A DNA stretch of 34,738 bases from Peptococcaceae bacterium (GTDB lineage: Bacteria > Bacillota > Desulfitobacteriia > Desulfitobacteriales > Syntrophobotulaceae). Location of the stretch: NCBI GenBank assembly GCA_012839895.1, contig DUML01000094.1, forward strand, positions 1-34,738, in the 5' to 3' direction. Made by a program: the position numbers and the translations under genes. Numbering within the stretch: position 1 is the stretch's first letter; each line of letters starts with the position of its first letter. The notes below the pieces were generated by a model that was not told where the DNA came from, searched no databases, and saw only the letters and a program-made list of their open reading frames with translations. Below are positions 12,001-21,693 of this stretch, one piece after another.

Positions 12001-14692
12001 CGGATACTCCGCCTGCCACGGCTTTAATCGAAGTAAATTTGATTGGTTCTTCGCCTTGATCAAGCTGTCGACCGTGTTCAAAGGAAGTGACCTTTTCATA
12101 ATCCTCTTCGTCGTCCCACTCCGGCTGTAAGGCACCCTGAGGAATCCAATCCCTTTTCAGGGTCAAAGCCTTAACGCTTACGTCTTTCCCCGCCTCTATA
12201 GCCGAATTTATTATCCAGGCTAAAACATCATTATGGATAAAGTTCAGAGACAGGGAACTCCGATAAGCGCCCATTTTACCTCCGACGGCAAAACCGGCGC
12301 TAATGGCAAAGATAATGGAGTTATTCGTGGCCGTAACTATTACGGAACCGCCTTCAGCAATGACCTCGGAATTAGAAATATAGGCCCGTACTTTACCCTT
12401 TTCGGTAAACTCCGGCATAGGATATTTATAGTCCTCTTCGGAAACGCCTTGTTCGCCGGAAGCACTATCGTAAGGATAATCAGGGCTATCAAATAATTCA
12501 TTTTTAAATAAATCCTCATACCATTCGCCTAAACTGTCTATACCGCCACCGATAAAGACAATAGCCATGGCAGCCCCGGCACCCAGCGCACCACCGCCGG
12601 AAACATCCCCGGCGATAACGCTGACCGCGGAGTTGTCAACAGCGTCTATGGTAATATCCTGTTTGGCTTGGATATATTTTTCTTCTCCCTGACAACCGTG
12701 TATATAAGCGGCTACATCGGTATAAATCCAGTTGATGGAAACGGAACCGTTTACCGCCACCTTGCCGGCAAAGCCGCCGGTGGCCGCAATACTTTTGATA
12801 ATAGCTTCCGACAAGGCTTTAATCGCAATGGAACCTTGCTCAGAAACTACCTTGGAATTTTCTATAAAGGCATGAATTTGGTGAGCTTTAGAAAAACCGC
12901 CGATGAAGTTAACTGCCAGCGAGCCACCGATGGCGTTGCCCCCAGCTATCCCTAAAGCACCGGCAACAGAACCGATTTTCGACTTATCAGAAGCCGTCAA
13001 GAAGACGCTTTGGTCCGCTTCTACAGTTGAATTCTTGATATAACTTGCAACAACATAGCCTGCAATATCATTCCCGATAGTATTGACCGCTATCGAACCG
13101 TTGCCGGAAGTTGTGCCGCTAAAACCTCCGCCCACGGCAAAAGCAGTGATGTTTGTCTGGGAAAGGGCCGTAACGGTTACATAAGAAGCACTGATAACAA
13201 CAGTATTATTGGCGGAGTTCTCATCTCCGATATAAGCTTGGATATTATTACTGATATCGTTATAGGTAGCGGCAGCGCCGATACCCGTTTTTCCTGTGAA
13301 ATTAACCTGGCCGCCCAAAGAGAAGATATTGGATCTGTTGGCAGCATAAACGGTAACTCCGGGATAATGTCCGTCTGTCACCTGGGTACTGGTATTACCG
13401 CTTTCAACCGTGCTGTCTTTTATGAAACTATGGATATCGTTACGGATAAAGTTAAGGGAAAATGAACCGGCGAAAGCCAGCGAGCCGCTGCCCGCCGCAC
13501 CGGCCGCAACCGCAAAAATGGCGCTTTCCGACTCGGCGATCAGAATAATATCGCCGCCGGTTGATTTAACTATGGAACCGGAAATACCTGCCAGGTTATT
13601 TATCGACAGGTAGTTGACCGCCAGGGCCACACCGGCCCCTGCTTTGCCGCCGCCGGCCACTAAACCTGCTAAGGCTTGGATAGTAGCAAGTTTAAAGATA
13701 CCGTTATTAGGATCATTAGGATTACCGTTATATTCCGCTACCACTTCATCTGAACCATTTCTGTCAGGTTCCAAAGCAGTCAAAGGAATATCGCTTCTTC
13801 TGTTAGCGCGGGCCTGTAAGAGAATATCCCCGGCGGCCTCGACAACCGAATTAGTAATCAAAGCTTCAATATTTGCAGCCAGGTAATTAAGGGCTACCGA
13901 TCCCTGAACGCCGACATTTTTACCTACAGCCGCCCCGGCAGCAATGTTAAAGATAACGGAATTGGCAGTTGCTTTTAGGCTAATGCTGCCATTCTCGGAT
14001 TTCACATTCGAATTATGAATAAGGGCTGCAACTTGACTGTACCTGTCCAAGCTTTCAAATAGGTCCGGATAAGCATAAGCATCCGCCGGAAGGTCCGCCT
14101 CCGGACTGCTCTCATCTTCCGGCTCATAATCTTCTATCAATTGATTATTTTTATACTGCTCAAAGGGATCGTTTTTCAGTGAACCGATAAAGATGATGGC
14201 TATGGCCGCGCCGACTCCGGTGCCGCCGGAACCGGCAATATTTCCGGCCAACACGCTGACGGCCGTATTATCCACCGCCTCCAGCGTAATATCATCTTTG
14301 ACCAGGATAAATATTTCATTCTGATTTTCGTCTTGGCCGCTGCAGTCCTTAATATAGGCCAAGATATTCATATTGACATAGTTCAGAGAAACTGCTCCGT
14401 TTACGGCAGCGAACTTCCCTGAGAAACTGCCTACGGCGCTGATGCTCTTAATAATTGCATTGGAATAAGACCAAAGCTTAAGATAGCCGTTCTTAACTTC
14501 TACCCTGGAATTATCAATATAGGCATTTACCTGATAAGGTTTAAAAGCTTCACCATAACCGCCGATATAATTGGCTGCCAGGCTGGCACCTACCGCCAGA
14601 TGTTTAGCCCCGCCTAAAGCTCCGGCCAGGGAGCCGATATCGGCTTTGTTCAGAGCTATAAGTTCGACCTTAGAATCCGTTATAACTGTCGA
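1..14692 (-). CDS. Giant repetitive surface/adhesin-like protein, third segment, runs off the left edge
   Basis: This frame is open from 14695 to the window edge (about 4,897 codons) with no stop that I found. It continues the protein of 18309-14680 after a one-base shift, because the same repeat pattern resumes at once. Visible sections in protein order: Gly/Ala-rich beta-solenoid units of roughly 100 residues carrying an AYI-x-x-S-x-V signature (about 14690-9240); eight copies of a GSW-x-x-DGF-x-x-GD module (about 8660-6400); more solenoid units (6400-5100); FhaB-like short repeats of the 'GNI/GDI' type (5100-500); an aromatic-rich insert (about 3440-2860); an EF-hand-like loop DLNDDGKARLDE (about 1966-2001); and an RTX-like GDGDDEI stretch near 250-330. 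The C-terminus and any anchor lie outside the window. The first ATG in frame is at 14371, but nothing suggests independent initiation there. A cell-surface or secreted role is inferred from the leader on the first segment; the ligand is unknown. Similar repeats occur in giant LEPR-XLL or FhaB-like proteins. Confidence 0.8.
6400..8660 (-). repeat. Eight copies of a GSW..DGF..GD beta module inside the giant protein
   Basis: A module of about 50-60 residues recurs with the pattern (I-x-R)-x-G-S/D-W-x-x-D/E-G-F-x-x-G-D/Q-x-I, then G-x-x-x-N-D/N-G-x-Y, then I-S-x-D-G-K-x-L-x-L-D. The tryptophan-containing cores lie near 8620, 8025, 7780, 7570, 7270, 7000, 6760 and 6535. The copies have diverged (some lose the DGF), so they are old duplications. 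The N-D-G-x-Y part resembles small beta domains common in phage tail and giant adhesin proteins; that link is from memory. The block interrupts the Gly/Ala-rich solenoid. Confidence 0.75.
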
Positions 14693-17600
14693 ATATTAAC
14701 CGTCACGGAAATTGCCGTGGACATGCCTTCCTTGCTGGCGCCGATAGCAGACGCGACAGCGATAATCAAATTGTTGGCTTCAGCCGTTAATTTCAGAGCA
14801 TTTGAAACATTTACAGTGGAATTATCGATATAGGCCTTAACTGCATTATGCTGATCGCCAATAGCTTCGATGGGTATATCGTTCAACGCTATGGCTGCGC
14901 CGATACCGGCCTTGCCTCCGTAGTTCAAAGCCCCGGCCACAGCTATAATCATGGTACGGTCAGTCGCAGTCAAGGTTATATTCTTAGCCGTTACATTTGC
15001 CTGATTGAAAATTCCGGCTACAACTTCACTGGCTATAGTATTAATACTTACTTGCCCGGCGACACCACCGCTAGTAGTAGAAGTTTCCCCTGAGCCACTG
15101 GCCGCCACCGCAATAATCCGTTCTTCGGCCTCGGCTGTAATTTCCACTTTTTCGGTAGCAGTTACCTTGGAATCTTCAATAAAGGCTTTGGTTTTATTGG
15201 CGATTCTATTTAGGGCAAAGGAGCCGGCCAAGCCCGCTGATTTTCCGTCCTTGGTAACTATAGCCGCCGACCCGCCGACTGCGATCACTAACGTTCTGTT
15301 GTGGGAGGCAATGACTAAATTAGTGGAATTCAGAGACGCTTGACGGATATAGGCCAGCACTTTGTCTTGAATGTTATTGATTACTACCTCAGCGGAAACG
15401 CCTACTCCATAGCTGCCGCCGTTTTGGGGAGCTTCTTTTTTGTTTTCCGGTTTCGGATCAGTCTTCGTGCCGGCGTAGGTTCCGGCCACAGCCACGCTGA
15501 TAATAAAGCCGTCATTTTGAGCCTCAACCTGTACATCCTTGGCAGATACAGTCAGCTCTCCTTCGCCCGGCTTACTTCCGTCGGTGCTGTCATGCAGACT
15601 GCCGATAACAGCTTGGGTGTCACGGCTTACGCCGTTATAGCCCCCGGTAGACCCAATACCGATATTGCCACCGCCGCCTTGGGAGACAGCGATCACACCG
15701 GCTACGTTGACAATGTAGGTGTAGTCATTGGCTTTAACAACTACCTTTCCGCTTTCGGGGCCGCTTCCAAGTACAACTACACGGGCTCCGTTTAAAATCT
15801 GAGCAATGGTTTGGTTGTTAACAGTCAGCCAAGTAAAAGTTCCTTCCAAGCCAAACTTCTCGGACTGACCGCCGGCGGCGGAAATTACAACGTTTAAGAC
15901 CTTGGTATCCGAGGTAACGTCCAGATTATTGGCATACAAATTCACTTGATCCCTGATCTCGGCTTTGGATGTATTATTCTGAATAAAGACTATTACCGAA
16001 CCGCCTGCGGCAGCAGTTTTAGCACTCGTGCCTTCACCGCCCAGCCAAGAATCGAACTTAAATTTCATTTTTTCTAACTGCTTTGTATCTATATTAAAGC
16101 CGGGAAGTTCAATATTGCCGCTGAAATAAACTATTTCATCAATAAGATTAGACTGGACTTTAACATTCTGTGTCCCGGTGCGATAAGCCGGCTCATCAAT
16201 TTGATTGATCTTCACGCCCTGATCAATGTAGGCTTCCGCCGAATTATTCCTGACAACTACTGATATCGAACCGCAGGCGCCGATTTGCGCACCGGCGGCA
16301 TTACTTTGCACCCAGAAGTTAAAAATCTCTTTAACACCCATACTATCGTCCAAATAGGTTGTCAGGTGCGTAATAAACTCCGTAACCTGGTACTTCCACC
16401 AAGATCCCAAGTCTTCCCATAAGTTTTCATCGGTATAATCTATTGCGCTGAGATCTTTGTTGGTTAAAGGTTCGCCGCCTAGATACTTATATAGGTTCCC
16501 GGGCTCTCCGCCGGCGGTGTGCCCATCTTTAACTTCAACAATATCGTCTCTATTTATGGTAACATCCTTATCATCGGTAGAGTAAAAGTCCCCGATCAAA
16601 TACTTAATAAGTTCTATGCCGTATTTAAATTCGTAATCATTAATATAATCAGCCTTAACAGTCAGATCCTTAGCAGCATCGACATGAGCGTTGGTACCAA
16701 TATAAGAGGTGACATTATTTTTAAGAACAGCAACGGCTATCGCCGCCGCGCCGGCAAATTTAGTCTCTTCTTCAGGATCTTCACCGGGATTCGGTCCTGT
16801 GCCTCCTTCGCCGCCGGTCTGATCATTCTCGGATTTATCAACTGAGCCTGTGGCTATAACATTGGGCTGGTTTTCAGCCAGGGCATGGACAGTTGCCGCA
16901 CCCCTGGCTCTAACGTTAGCATTGGGGGAAATGTAGGCCTTCACTTCATTACTATCCACATAGACGGCTATGGCAGCAGCCAGTTCAAAAGAAGAAACTT
17001 GGCTCCCGCTTTTTTCTTCAATTTCATCCTTTTTCTCTAAAATATATTTATTGATAAATTCCTTAATATGCTTTTTAGCAAAGCCAGAGATTTTACCGGT
17101 AATCACACCTTTAATATCAGTGAGATGATCGCCTGACACGTTGATATTAGCTCCGGAATAGGCGTATACGCCATCTTCTATAGAAGGGAAAAGGAATAAT
17201 TTATTAGCCTCTACGCCTTCTTCGATCATATAGGCTCCGACCACAATATCTCCTAGGACATCAACCGTACCGGCCAGACAGGCCTCAGTCAAACCTTCTT
17301 CATAAGAAAAAGCTATAGCAAGCCCCGCTTTGCCGTTTTCGTCCGTGGTGGAACGGGCAAAAGTACGATTACGGTCAATAGTCCTGGCATCAATCGTTAG
17401 ATTTCCGCCTACCTGCAGATTGGATGTCCCGGCACTGCCTCCCACAGAGACTTTGGAAGTAGAAACTAAGACACTTACAGCTACTCCGGCACTAAACCCT
17501 TTAAGTCCGCCACTGGCACCTTCAACATTCAGGGTATTGTCGGCTAAGGATTTAAGGGTGCAATCTCCGGCAGTAATTATGGTACCATCCACAATTACCT

Positions 17601-18309
17601 GGGCATTGGAAATACCAACACCAACTGCCACCCCGACAGCAATAGCAACAGGAGAAGCAGACGCCGCAATATAAGAAGCAGACAATGCCGCAAAACTATC
17701 GGCTATTATCTGGCTGCCGGTACTAATAGAAATCAAAGAAGTAGCTTTGGCCACGGCAACTCCGCCGACTAAAGAAAAATCTTCAACAATCCCTATGGTC
17801 TTCTCGAATATAGTTTTTAATATGTCAGTAACCTTGTCCAGCGCTCCGGTATCTCTCAGAAGATCCGGGTCATCCACTTCAGGACTAAATATTTCCGTGG
17901 TGTCGGCCTCAGCCGTAAAGCTTACGGCCTTTCCTTTAATTATTACTCCTTCGCCAATTTTGATAATGGCCTCAGGAGTATCGATATCTATTCCGGGAAT
18001 CATGTCCACAAAGTCCGCATAGCTGGAAGCATGGGAGTTAATGGTGATGTCGCCGGCAGTGAAAGTGCTTCCCTGCTCAACATGAGCCAGAATCCGGACG
18101 TTCTTGCCAATGTCTACCTGCTCGGCTTCAAGATATATCTTGCCCGAATTCCCGGCAGAGACCCCGTTAAGGTAATCCGTTTCCCCTTCGGCAAGCTTCC
18201 GAGTGCTAAGCGTAAGACCATCTCGAATGGTAATCTCCTCAAAAGGTTTATTTTGTATAGCACCTTTTTCCGCTGACTCTATTTTCAAATCATAACCCGG
18301 ATAAATCAA
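14680..18309 (-). CDS. Giant repetitive surface/adhesin-like protein, second segment
   Basis: This stretch of about 1,209 codons is in the same frame as 19347-18313 and is separated from it only by a TAG and one GAT codon. The nominal TTG start at 18309 has no ribosome binding site and sits in mid-domain, so this is probably not an independent gene. It begins with a short beta-rich section, then Gly/Ala/Val-rich solenoid units (for example VAIAVGVAVGVGISNAQVIV) each followed by an AYI-x-x-S-x-V or similar strand. Near 16560-16400 is a non-repeat insert containing DGHTAGGEPGNLYKYLG and DYTDENLW, a motif I recall from giant LEPR-XLL-type proteins. It ends at TAA 14680-14682, 13 bases beyond the point where the next frame opens. 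The expected AYI strand is missing at the junction, which suggests a small deletion or a one-base loss. The function is presumably structural, in an extracellular stalk. Confidence 0.8.
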   Translation of the reverse strand: MIYPGYDLKIESAEKGAIQNKPFEEITIRDGLTLSTRKLAEGETDYLNGVSAGNSGKIYLEAEQVDIGKNVRILAHVEQGSTFTAGDITINSHASSYADFVDMIPGIDIDTPEAIIKIGEGVIIKGKAVSFTAEADTTEIFSPEVDDPDLLRDTGALDKVTDILKTIFEKTIGIVEDFSLVGGVAVAKATSLISISTGSQIIADSFAALSASYIAASASPVAIAVGVAVGVGISNAQVIVDGTIITAGDCTLKSLADNTLNVEGASGGLKGFSAGVAVSVLVSTSKVSVGGSAGTSNLQVGGNLTIDARTIDRNRTFARSTTDENGKAGLAIAFSYEEGLTEACLAGTVDVLGDIVVGAYMIEEGVEANKLFLFPSIEDGVYAYSGANINVSGDHLTDIKGVITGKISGFAKKHIKEFINKYILEKKDEIEEKSGSQVSSFELAAAIAVYVDSNEVKAYISPNANVRARGAATVHALAENQPNVIATGSVDKSENDQTGGEGGTGPNPGEDPEEETKFAGAAAIAVAVLKNNVTSYIGTNAHVDAAKDLTVKADYINDYEFKYGIELIKYLIGDFYSTDDKDVTINRDDIVEVKDGHTAGGEPGNLYKYLGGEPLTNKDLSAIDYTDENLWEDLGSWWKYQVTEFITHLTTYLDDSMGVKEIFNFWVQSNAAGAQIGACGSISVVVRNNSAEAYIDQGVKINQIDEPAYRTGTQNVKVQSNLIDEIVYFSGNIELPGFNIDTKQLEKMKFKFDSWLGGEGTSAKTAAAGGSVIVFIQNNTSKAEIRDQVNLYANNLDVTSDTKVLNVVISAAGGQSEKFGLEGTFTWLTVNNQTIAQILNGARVVVLGSGPESGKVVVKANDYTYIVNVAGVIAVSQGGGGNIGIGSTGGYNGVSRDTQAVIGSLHDSTDGSKPGEGELTVSAKDVQVEAQNDGFIISVAVAGTYAGTKTDPKPENKKEAPQNGGSYGVGVSAEVVINNIQDKVLAYIRQASLNSTNLVIASHNRTLVIAVGGSAAIVTKDGKSAGLAGSFALNRIANKTKAFIEDSKVTATEKVEITAEAEERIIAVAASGSGETSTTSGGVAGQVSINTIASEVVAGIFNQANVTAKNITLTATDRTMIIAVAGALNYGGKAGIGAAIALNDIPIEAIGDQHNAVKAYIDNSTVNVSNALKLTAEANNLIIAVASAIGASKEGMSTAISVTVNIRQL

Positions 18310-18312
18310 ATC

Positions 18313-19347
18313 CTATTCTATGACCACTTTATTGTTAAAGCTGGCCCAACTGCCTGAGACGCCAGATTCTACCTGTTCCCCTTCTGAGTTTTGTACATAT
18401 TTAGGAGCCAAGTAAAAGTCCAGGTCGTATGATAAGAAAACAAAGATTGTATCATGTTTTAATTCAAAAGTCCATTCATACGATTCATACTGCTTCCCAG
18501 GTACATCAACTTTAACTTTATAATTACCTTCTTCTAGCGGGAACTCGTTTAATTTAACAAAGTAAAATTCATAATCTCCTTCGTCAAATTCATATCTTCC
18601 GTAAAATCCTTCATCAAACTCACGTTGATTATCTGTATCCGAAGTTCCAATTATGTAATTCCCATTATTATCCCAGAGACTTACAACTATATCAATAGTT
18701 TCATTTTGGATGGCTTCTTTAGTCAGCGTATCATAAAGGGTACCAGAAATAGTAATTTCAAAACGCTGAGGTTCCTCCTGAAGAATCCCAAATCCTTCTT
18801 CGCCAAGCTCGCCTTCTTCAGATTCCTTGCCTGCCTGGCCATCTTCAGTACCTTCATCATTACCGGTGTCTTCACCACTGCCGGTGCCTTCACCATTACC
18901 GGTGCCTTCCCCACTGCCGGTGCCTTCCCCACTGCCGGTGCCTTCACCATTGCCGGTATCTTCACCGTTACCTGTACCTTCACCATTATCAGTGCCTTCA
19001 CCACTGCCGGTATCTTCACCGTTACCTGTACCTTCACCATTATCAGTGCCTTCACCGCTGCCGCTACCTTCACCGCCACCGGTGCTTTCATCGCCAACGC
19101 TACCTTCGTCGCCAACAGTACCTTCACCGCCAACAGTACCTTCATCGCTACCGGAACCTTGGTCAGCACCAGACGGTTCATCTCCGCTGGTAATATTTTC
19201 CATAGGAGAAGTCTGAGATGCTGGATTATCGTCTAGGGCATAGGCCTGGGAAAGGGGTGCAACAAATAAGAGTAATAGAACCCCCATTAGGATCAGGCCT
19301 AAATACATAGTCCTCTTTTGAGTTGTTTTCCTAATTAATCCGTTCAT
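18313..19347 (-). CDS. Giant surface protein, N-terminal segment: signal peptide, Gly-Glu-Thr repeat and beta-sandwich domain, ended by in-frame TAG
   Basis: The ATG at 19347 follows GGGGAG with a good spacing, so this is the real start of the giant gene. Residues 1-37 form a signal peptide: a basic head, a long Leu/Val core and a likely cleavage after AYA. Residues 68-169 are 17 tandem hexapeptides of the GEGTGN/GEDTGS type, an acidic flexible linker. Residues about 194-325 look like a carboxypeptidase-regulatory or Cna-B-like beta-sandwich (TISGTLYDTLTKEAI...). The frame then meets TAG at 18313-18315, and the next codons continue the same protein in the same frame. Possible explanations are a nonsense mutation, a sequencing error, or suppression (pyrrolysine or another amber decoder). 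If TAG is a true stop, the product is a 344-residue secreted protein without the repeat region. The TPR gene lies 229 bases upstream with no terminator visible between. Confidence 0.85.
   Translation of the reverse strand: MNGLIRKTTQKRTMYLGLILMGVLLLLFVAPLSQAYALDDNPASQTSPMENITSGDEPSGADQGSGSDEGTVGGEGTVGDEGSVGDESTGGGEGSGSGEGTDNGEGTGNGEDTGSGEGTDNGEGTGNGEDTGNGEGTGSGEGTGSGEGTGNGEGTGSGEDTGNDEGTEDGQAGKESEEGELGEEGFGILQEEPQRFEITISGTLYDTLTKEAIQNETIDIVVSLWDNNGNYIIGTSDTDNQREFDEGFYGRYEFDEGDYEFYFVKLNEFPLEEGNYKVKVDVPGKQYESYEWTFELKHDTIFVFLSYDLDFYLAPKYVQNSEGEQVESGVSGSWASFNNKVVIE
18841..19146 (-). repeat. Tandem 18-base coding repeat, 17 units
   Basis: Seventeen 18-base units encode hexapeptides that follow G/D-E-G/D-T/S-x-x. 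Several internal units are nearly identical at DNA level (alternating 'ggtgccttcaccattacc' and 'ggtgccttccccactgcc' on the plus strand). Because 18 is a multiple of three, slippage would change linker length without breaking the frame, so copy number may vary between strains. It is not a CRISPR: there are no unique spacers. Confidence 0.85.
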
Positions 19348-19576
19348 CTCTTCTCTCCCCTTATAACCTTAAATTATCTTGTTATTCTTAAACATTTTAA
19401 GTTATTATTTTCTTCTTAATAAACATCTCTCTTCTTAATTAATTTTTATTAATTTTTACTTCATCAAGCCTTGCTTAAATTTACTAAAAAATAATCATTA
19501 AATAATACTTAATTTAATATGCTTATAAGATTTATTTAAAATAATAATTGCCTAATAATACTTGCTTCTTGCTTAC
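19348..19576. other. AT-rich gap between TPR gene and giant gene
   Basis: These 229 bases are very AT-rich and hold no gene longer than a nine-codon ORF. On the minus strand there is a direct repeat TTAAGAAGA spaced 18 bases apart shortly upstream of the giant gene, and AAGCAAGAAGCAAG just after the TPR stop. I see no stem-loop terminator and no convincing -35/-10 pair, so co-transcription of the TPR and giant genes is the simplest reading. Confidence 0.4.
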
Positions 19577-21496
19577 TTATTGTCCAGCCTCTTTATCAGC
19601 TTCGATTAACTCCAGAACTTTCTTAGCCTCAGTAAGCAAGACTTCGTTTTCAGATATTTCCAGTACCTTATTCAAATCGTCAATGGCTTCCTCAACTTTA
19701 TTCTGGCTTAAGTAAGCTATGCCCCGGTTAAAATAGCAAATATCCAAACCGACTCCGAGCTCGATAGCCTTGGTATAATCCTCGGCCGCTTCCGGATATT
19801 TTTTCTGCAAGGAATAGACGTTGGCCCTTTGATAATAGGCAGAACCCATTTTGTCATCCAGTGTGATAGCCCGGCTTAAATAAGTCAGGGCCTGATCGTA
19901 GTCGTCTAATTTGAGATAAGCAAGTCCAATTCGGAAATTCACTTCAGCATCATTTTCGTTAGATTGAAGGTAGGTCTGCCAATCCTTTATAGCTTCTTCA
20001 TACTGCTCCAGTTGGAAATAGGCCAAAGCCCTTTGCGCATAGGCAATTACTAAATCCGGATATGATTGCAGAAGATCACTAAGATCTTCAACGGCTTGCT
20101 GGTAAGCTCCCTGCTTTAGATAAAGCAGTGTCCTGTTATACCGGGCAATTATATTGTCAGGATTTAGGTGCAGGGCTTGATTGTAATCCTTGAGGGCAGC
20201 CTCGAAATCCTGCAAAGCGAAATGAACACCGCCCCGGGCGGTATAAGCTTCCGCATAGGAGGGAGCCAAACGGATAGCCGCATTTAAGTCAGCCAAGGCT
20301 GCCTGGTAATCACCGCATTCACGGTAAGCATTAGCTCGGTTATAATATACTTTGGAATCGGAAGCATTCAATTTTAAGGCTTGAGAATAATTGTCAATAG
20401 CCTCTTCAAACTTTTGTTGTAAATAATAGATGAAGCCCAAACTGTTATATGTAGCGTATTCCTTGGGATTTAAGCGAATTGCTTCTTTTAAATCAGCTAT
20501 AGCCAAATCCAATTTCCCTAAGCGGCCGTAAGCTATTCCCCTATTGGTATAGAGAAAAGCCTGGTTCTTATCACACTGGATAGCTTTCGACCACTCTGCG
20601 GCAGCACCGGCAAGATCTCCTTGCCCGTACAAAATATTTCCGCGGTTTGCATAAACAACTAATGAAGGTCCGCTTAAGCCTTCTACTTTATTCCAATCCC
20701 TCAATGCCTGTTCATTTTTTCCTAAATTCTGATAAGCCATGGCTCGCATTAACCAAGCCCGGGCGTTGTTCTCCTCCCGTTCAATTACAGCAGAAGCGTC
20801 CTGTGCCACCTGGAACCAGTTGCCAAGAGCTGCATAAATGTTAGCTCTTTCCAACAAAGCACCTGTATTGGACGGTTCTCTTTCCACGACAACATTCAAA
20901 TCTTGAAGGGCATTTTGCGTTTGACCCAAAAGAGCATGGATTTGACTACGGAGAAAATAGACAATTGTCAAGCTGGGATCTAATTCAATAGCCTTATCAA
21001 AATCCTGCAACGCTTTCTCAATATCCTCCAGCCGCAGATAAACTTGTCCTCTTTCAAAATATAAAGGAGCTATTTGGGGGGCTAAGGCAAGAGCCTTATT
21101 GTATTCTTGCAGGGCTTTGCCGTATTCGCTTTTACTGTAAAAATCTCGTCCGGACTCCACCCAGGCAAGGAGCTCAACCACTTCCTCCTCGCTTATATTG
21201 GCGGAAGCTGCGCTAAATGACATATCTTCGTCTATCAATCCGTCTCCCTGTAGTCCTTGGCCTTCGTCAAGTTTATTAATGTTTTCGGGAACAGGTAAGA
21301 TACTCAAATCCTCAATCCGGGCCATAGTCTGTTGGGAACTAAGGGCTTCTCCTTTCTGAGTCTTAAGCGCATTTAAACTCTCCTCATCCGGACTAATTTC
21401 GGAAGAGCGAAACAGGCTTGTAGAGGCGCCGGCCAGCGTCCCTAAAAGAAATATTAAAGCTACAGCAAAAGCAATAAGCTTGCGATATTTTTTCAT
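19577..21496 (-). CDS. Secreted or membrane-anchored TPR-repeat protein
   Basis: About 639 residues. The ATG at 21496 has GGGG six bases upstream; the TTG two codons earlier has no space for a ribosome binding site, so I take the ATG. Residues about 4-25 form a hydrophobic signal or anchor (basic KKYRK head, then a Leu/Ala/Val core) and residues about 30-100 are a low-complexity acidic linker. From about residue 105 to the end the protein is almost entirely tetratricopeptide repeats, about 14-15 copies, with signature positions such as A-x-x-x-Y-N-x-A-L-x-L-x-P and Y-F-x-R-G. TPR arrays bind other proteins, so an exported array suggests a scaffold or chaperone at the cell surface. Directly upstream of the giant surface gene, it may help in export or assembly of that protein; this is inference. 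Confidence 0.88.
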   Translation of the reverse strand: MKKYRKLIAFAVALIFLLGTLAGASTSLFRSSEISPDEESLNALKTQKGEALSSQQTMARIEDLSILPVPENINKLDEGQGLQGDGLIDEDMSFSAASANISEEEVVELLAWVESGRDFYSKSEYGKALQEYNKALALAPQIAPLYFERGQVYLRLEDIEKALQDFDKAIELDPSLTIVYFLRSQIHALLGQTQNALQDLNVVVEREPSNTGALLERANIYAALGNWFQVAQDASAVIEREENNARAWLMRAMAYQNLGKNEQALRDWNKVEGLSGPSLVVYANRGNILYGQGDLAGAAAEWSKAIQCDKNQAFLYTNRGIAYGRLGKLDLAIADLKEAIRLNPKEYATYNSLGFIYYLQQKFEEAIDNYSQALKLNASDSKVYYNRANAYRECGDYQAALADLNAAIRLAPSYAEAYTARGGVHFALQDFEAALKDYNQALHLNPDNIIARYNRTLLYLKQGAYQQAVEDLSDLLQSYPDLVIAYAQRALAYFQLEQYEEAIKDWQTYLQSNENDAEVNFRIGLAYLKLDDYDQALTYLSRAITLDDKMGSAYYQRANVYSLQKKYPEAAEDYTKAIELGVGLDICYFNRGIAYLSQNKVEEAIDDLNKVLEISENEVLLTEAKKVLELIEADKEAGQ

Positions 21497-21565
21497 AGCC
21501 AACCCCGCAGTTATAAATTCAAAGTCATATACTCTTATAATTAGCAGCGATATCGAAAACTCAGA

Positions 21566-21594
21566 AATATAACAATCCTAAAAACTTCAACCAA
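21566..21594 (-). promoter_or_regulatory. Candidate promoter of the TPR/giant gene unit
   Basis: On the minus strand TTGGTT (21589-21594) is followed by a 17-base spacer and TATATT (21566-21571), about 70 bases before the TPR start codon and downstream of the terminator for the sensor operon. The -10 matches 5 of 6 consensus positions; the -35 is weaker. Confidence 0.45.
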
Positions 21595-21693
21595 AAAGAT
21601 TCTTTTTCCAAAACGTTTTTTTGCAAATAAAATTCCAAGTTAATAATAACAAAATAAACCAAATTCGTGTACAATTTTTCTGTATTTGGTCAA

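Noticed and set aside
149-14000. Many plus-strand ORFs of 60-170 codons across the giant gene (for example 4205-4717, 5843-6199, 10586-10984)
   Set aside because: They are antisense shadows of the long minus-strand frame; they lack ribosome sites and look unlike proteins.
18841-19146. CRISPR-like periodicity
   Set aside because: The period is 18 bases with no unique spacers and the array lies inside a coding sequence.
18625-19236. Plus-strand ORFs opposite the Gly-Glu-Thr repeat, coding for Ser-Pro or Thr-Phe repeats, and a Val-Lys-rich minus-strand ORF in another frame
   Set aside because: The periodic DNA opens all frames; only the frame with signal peptide and ribosome site is credible.
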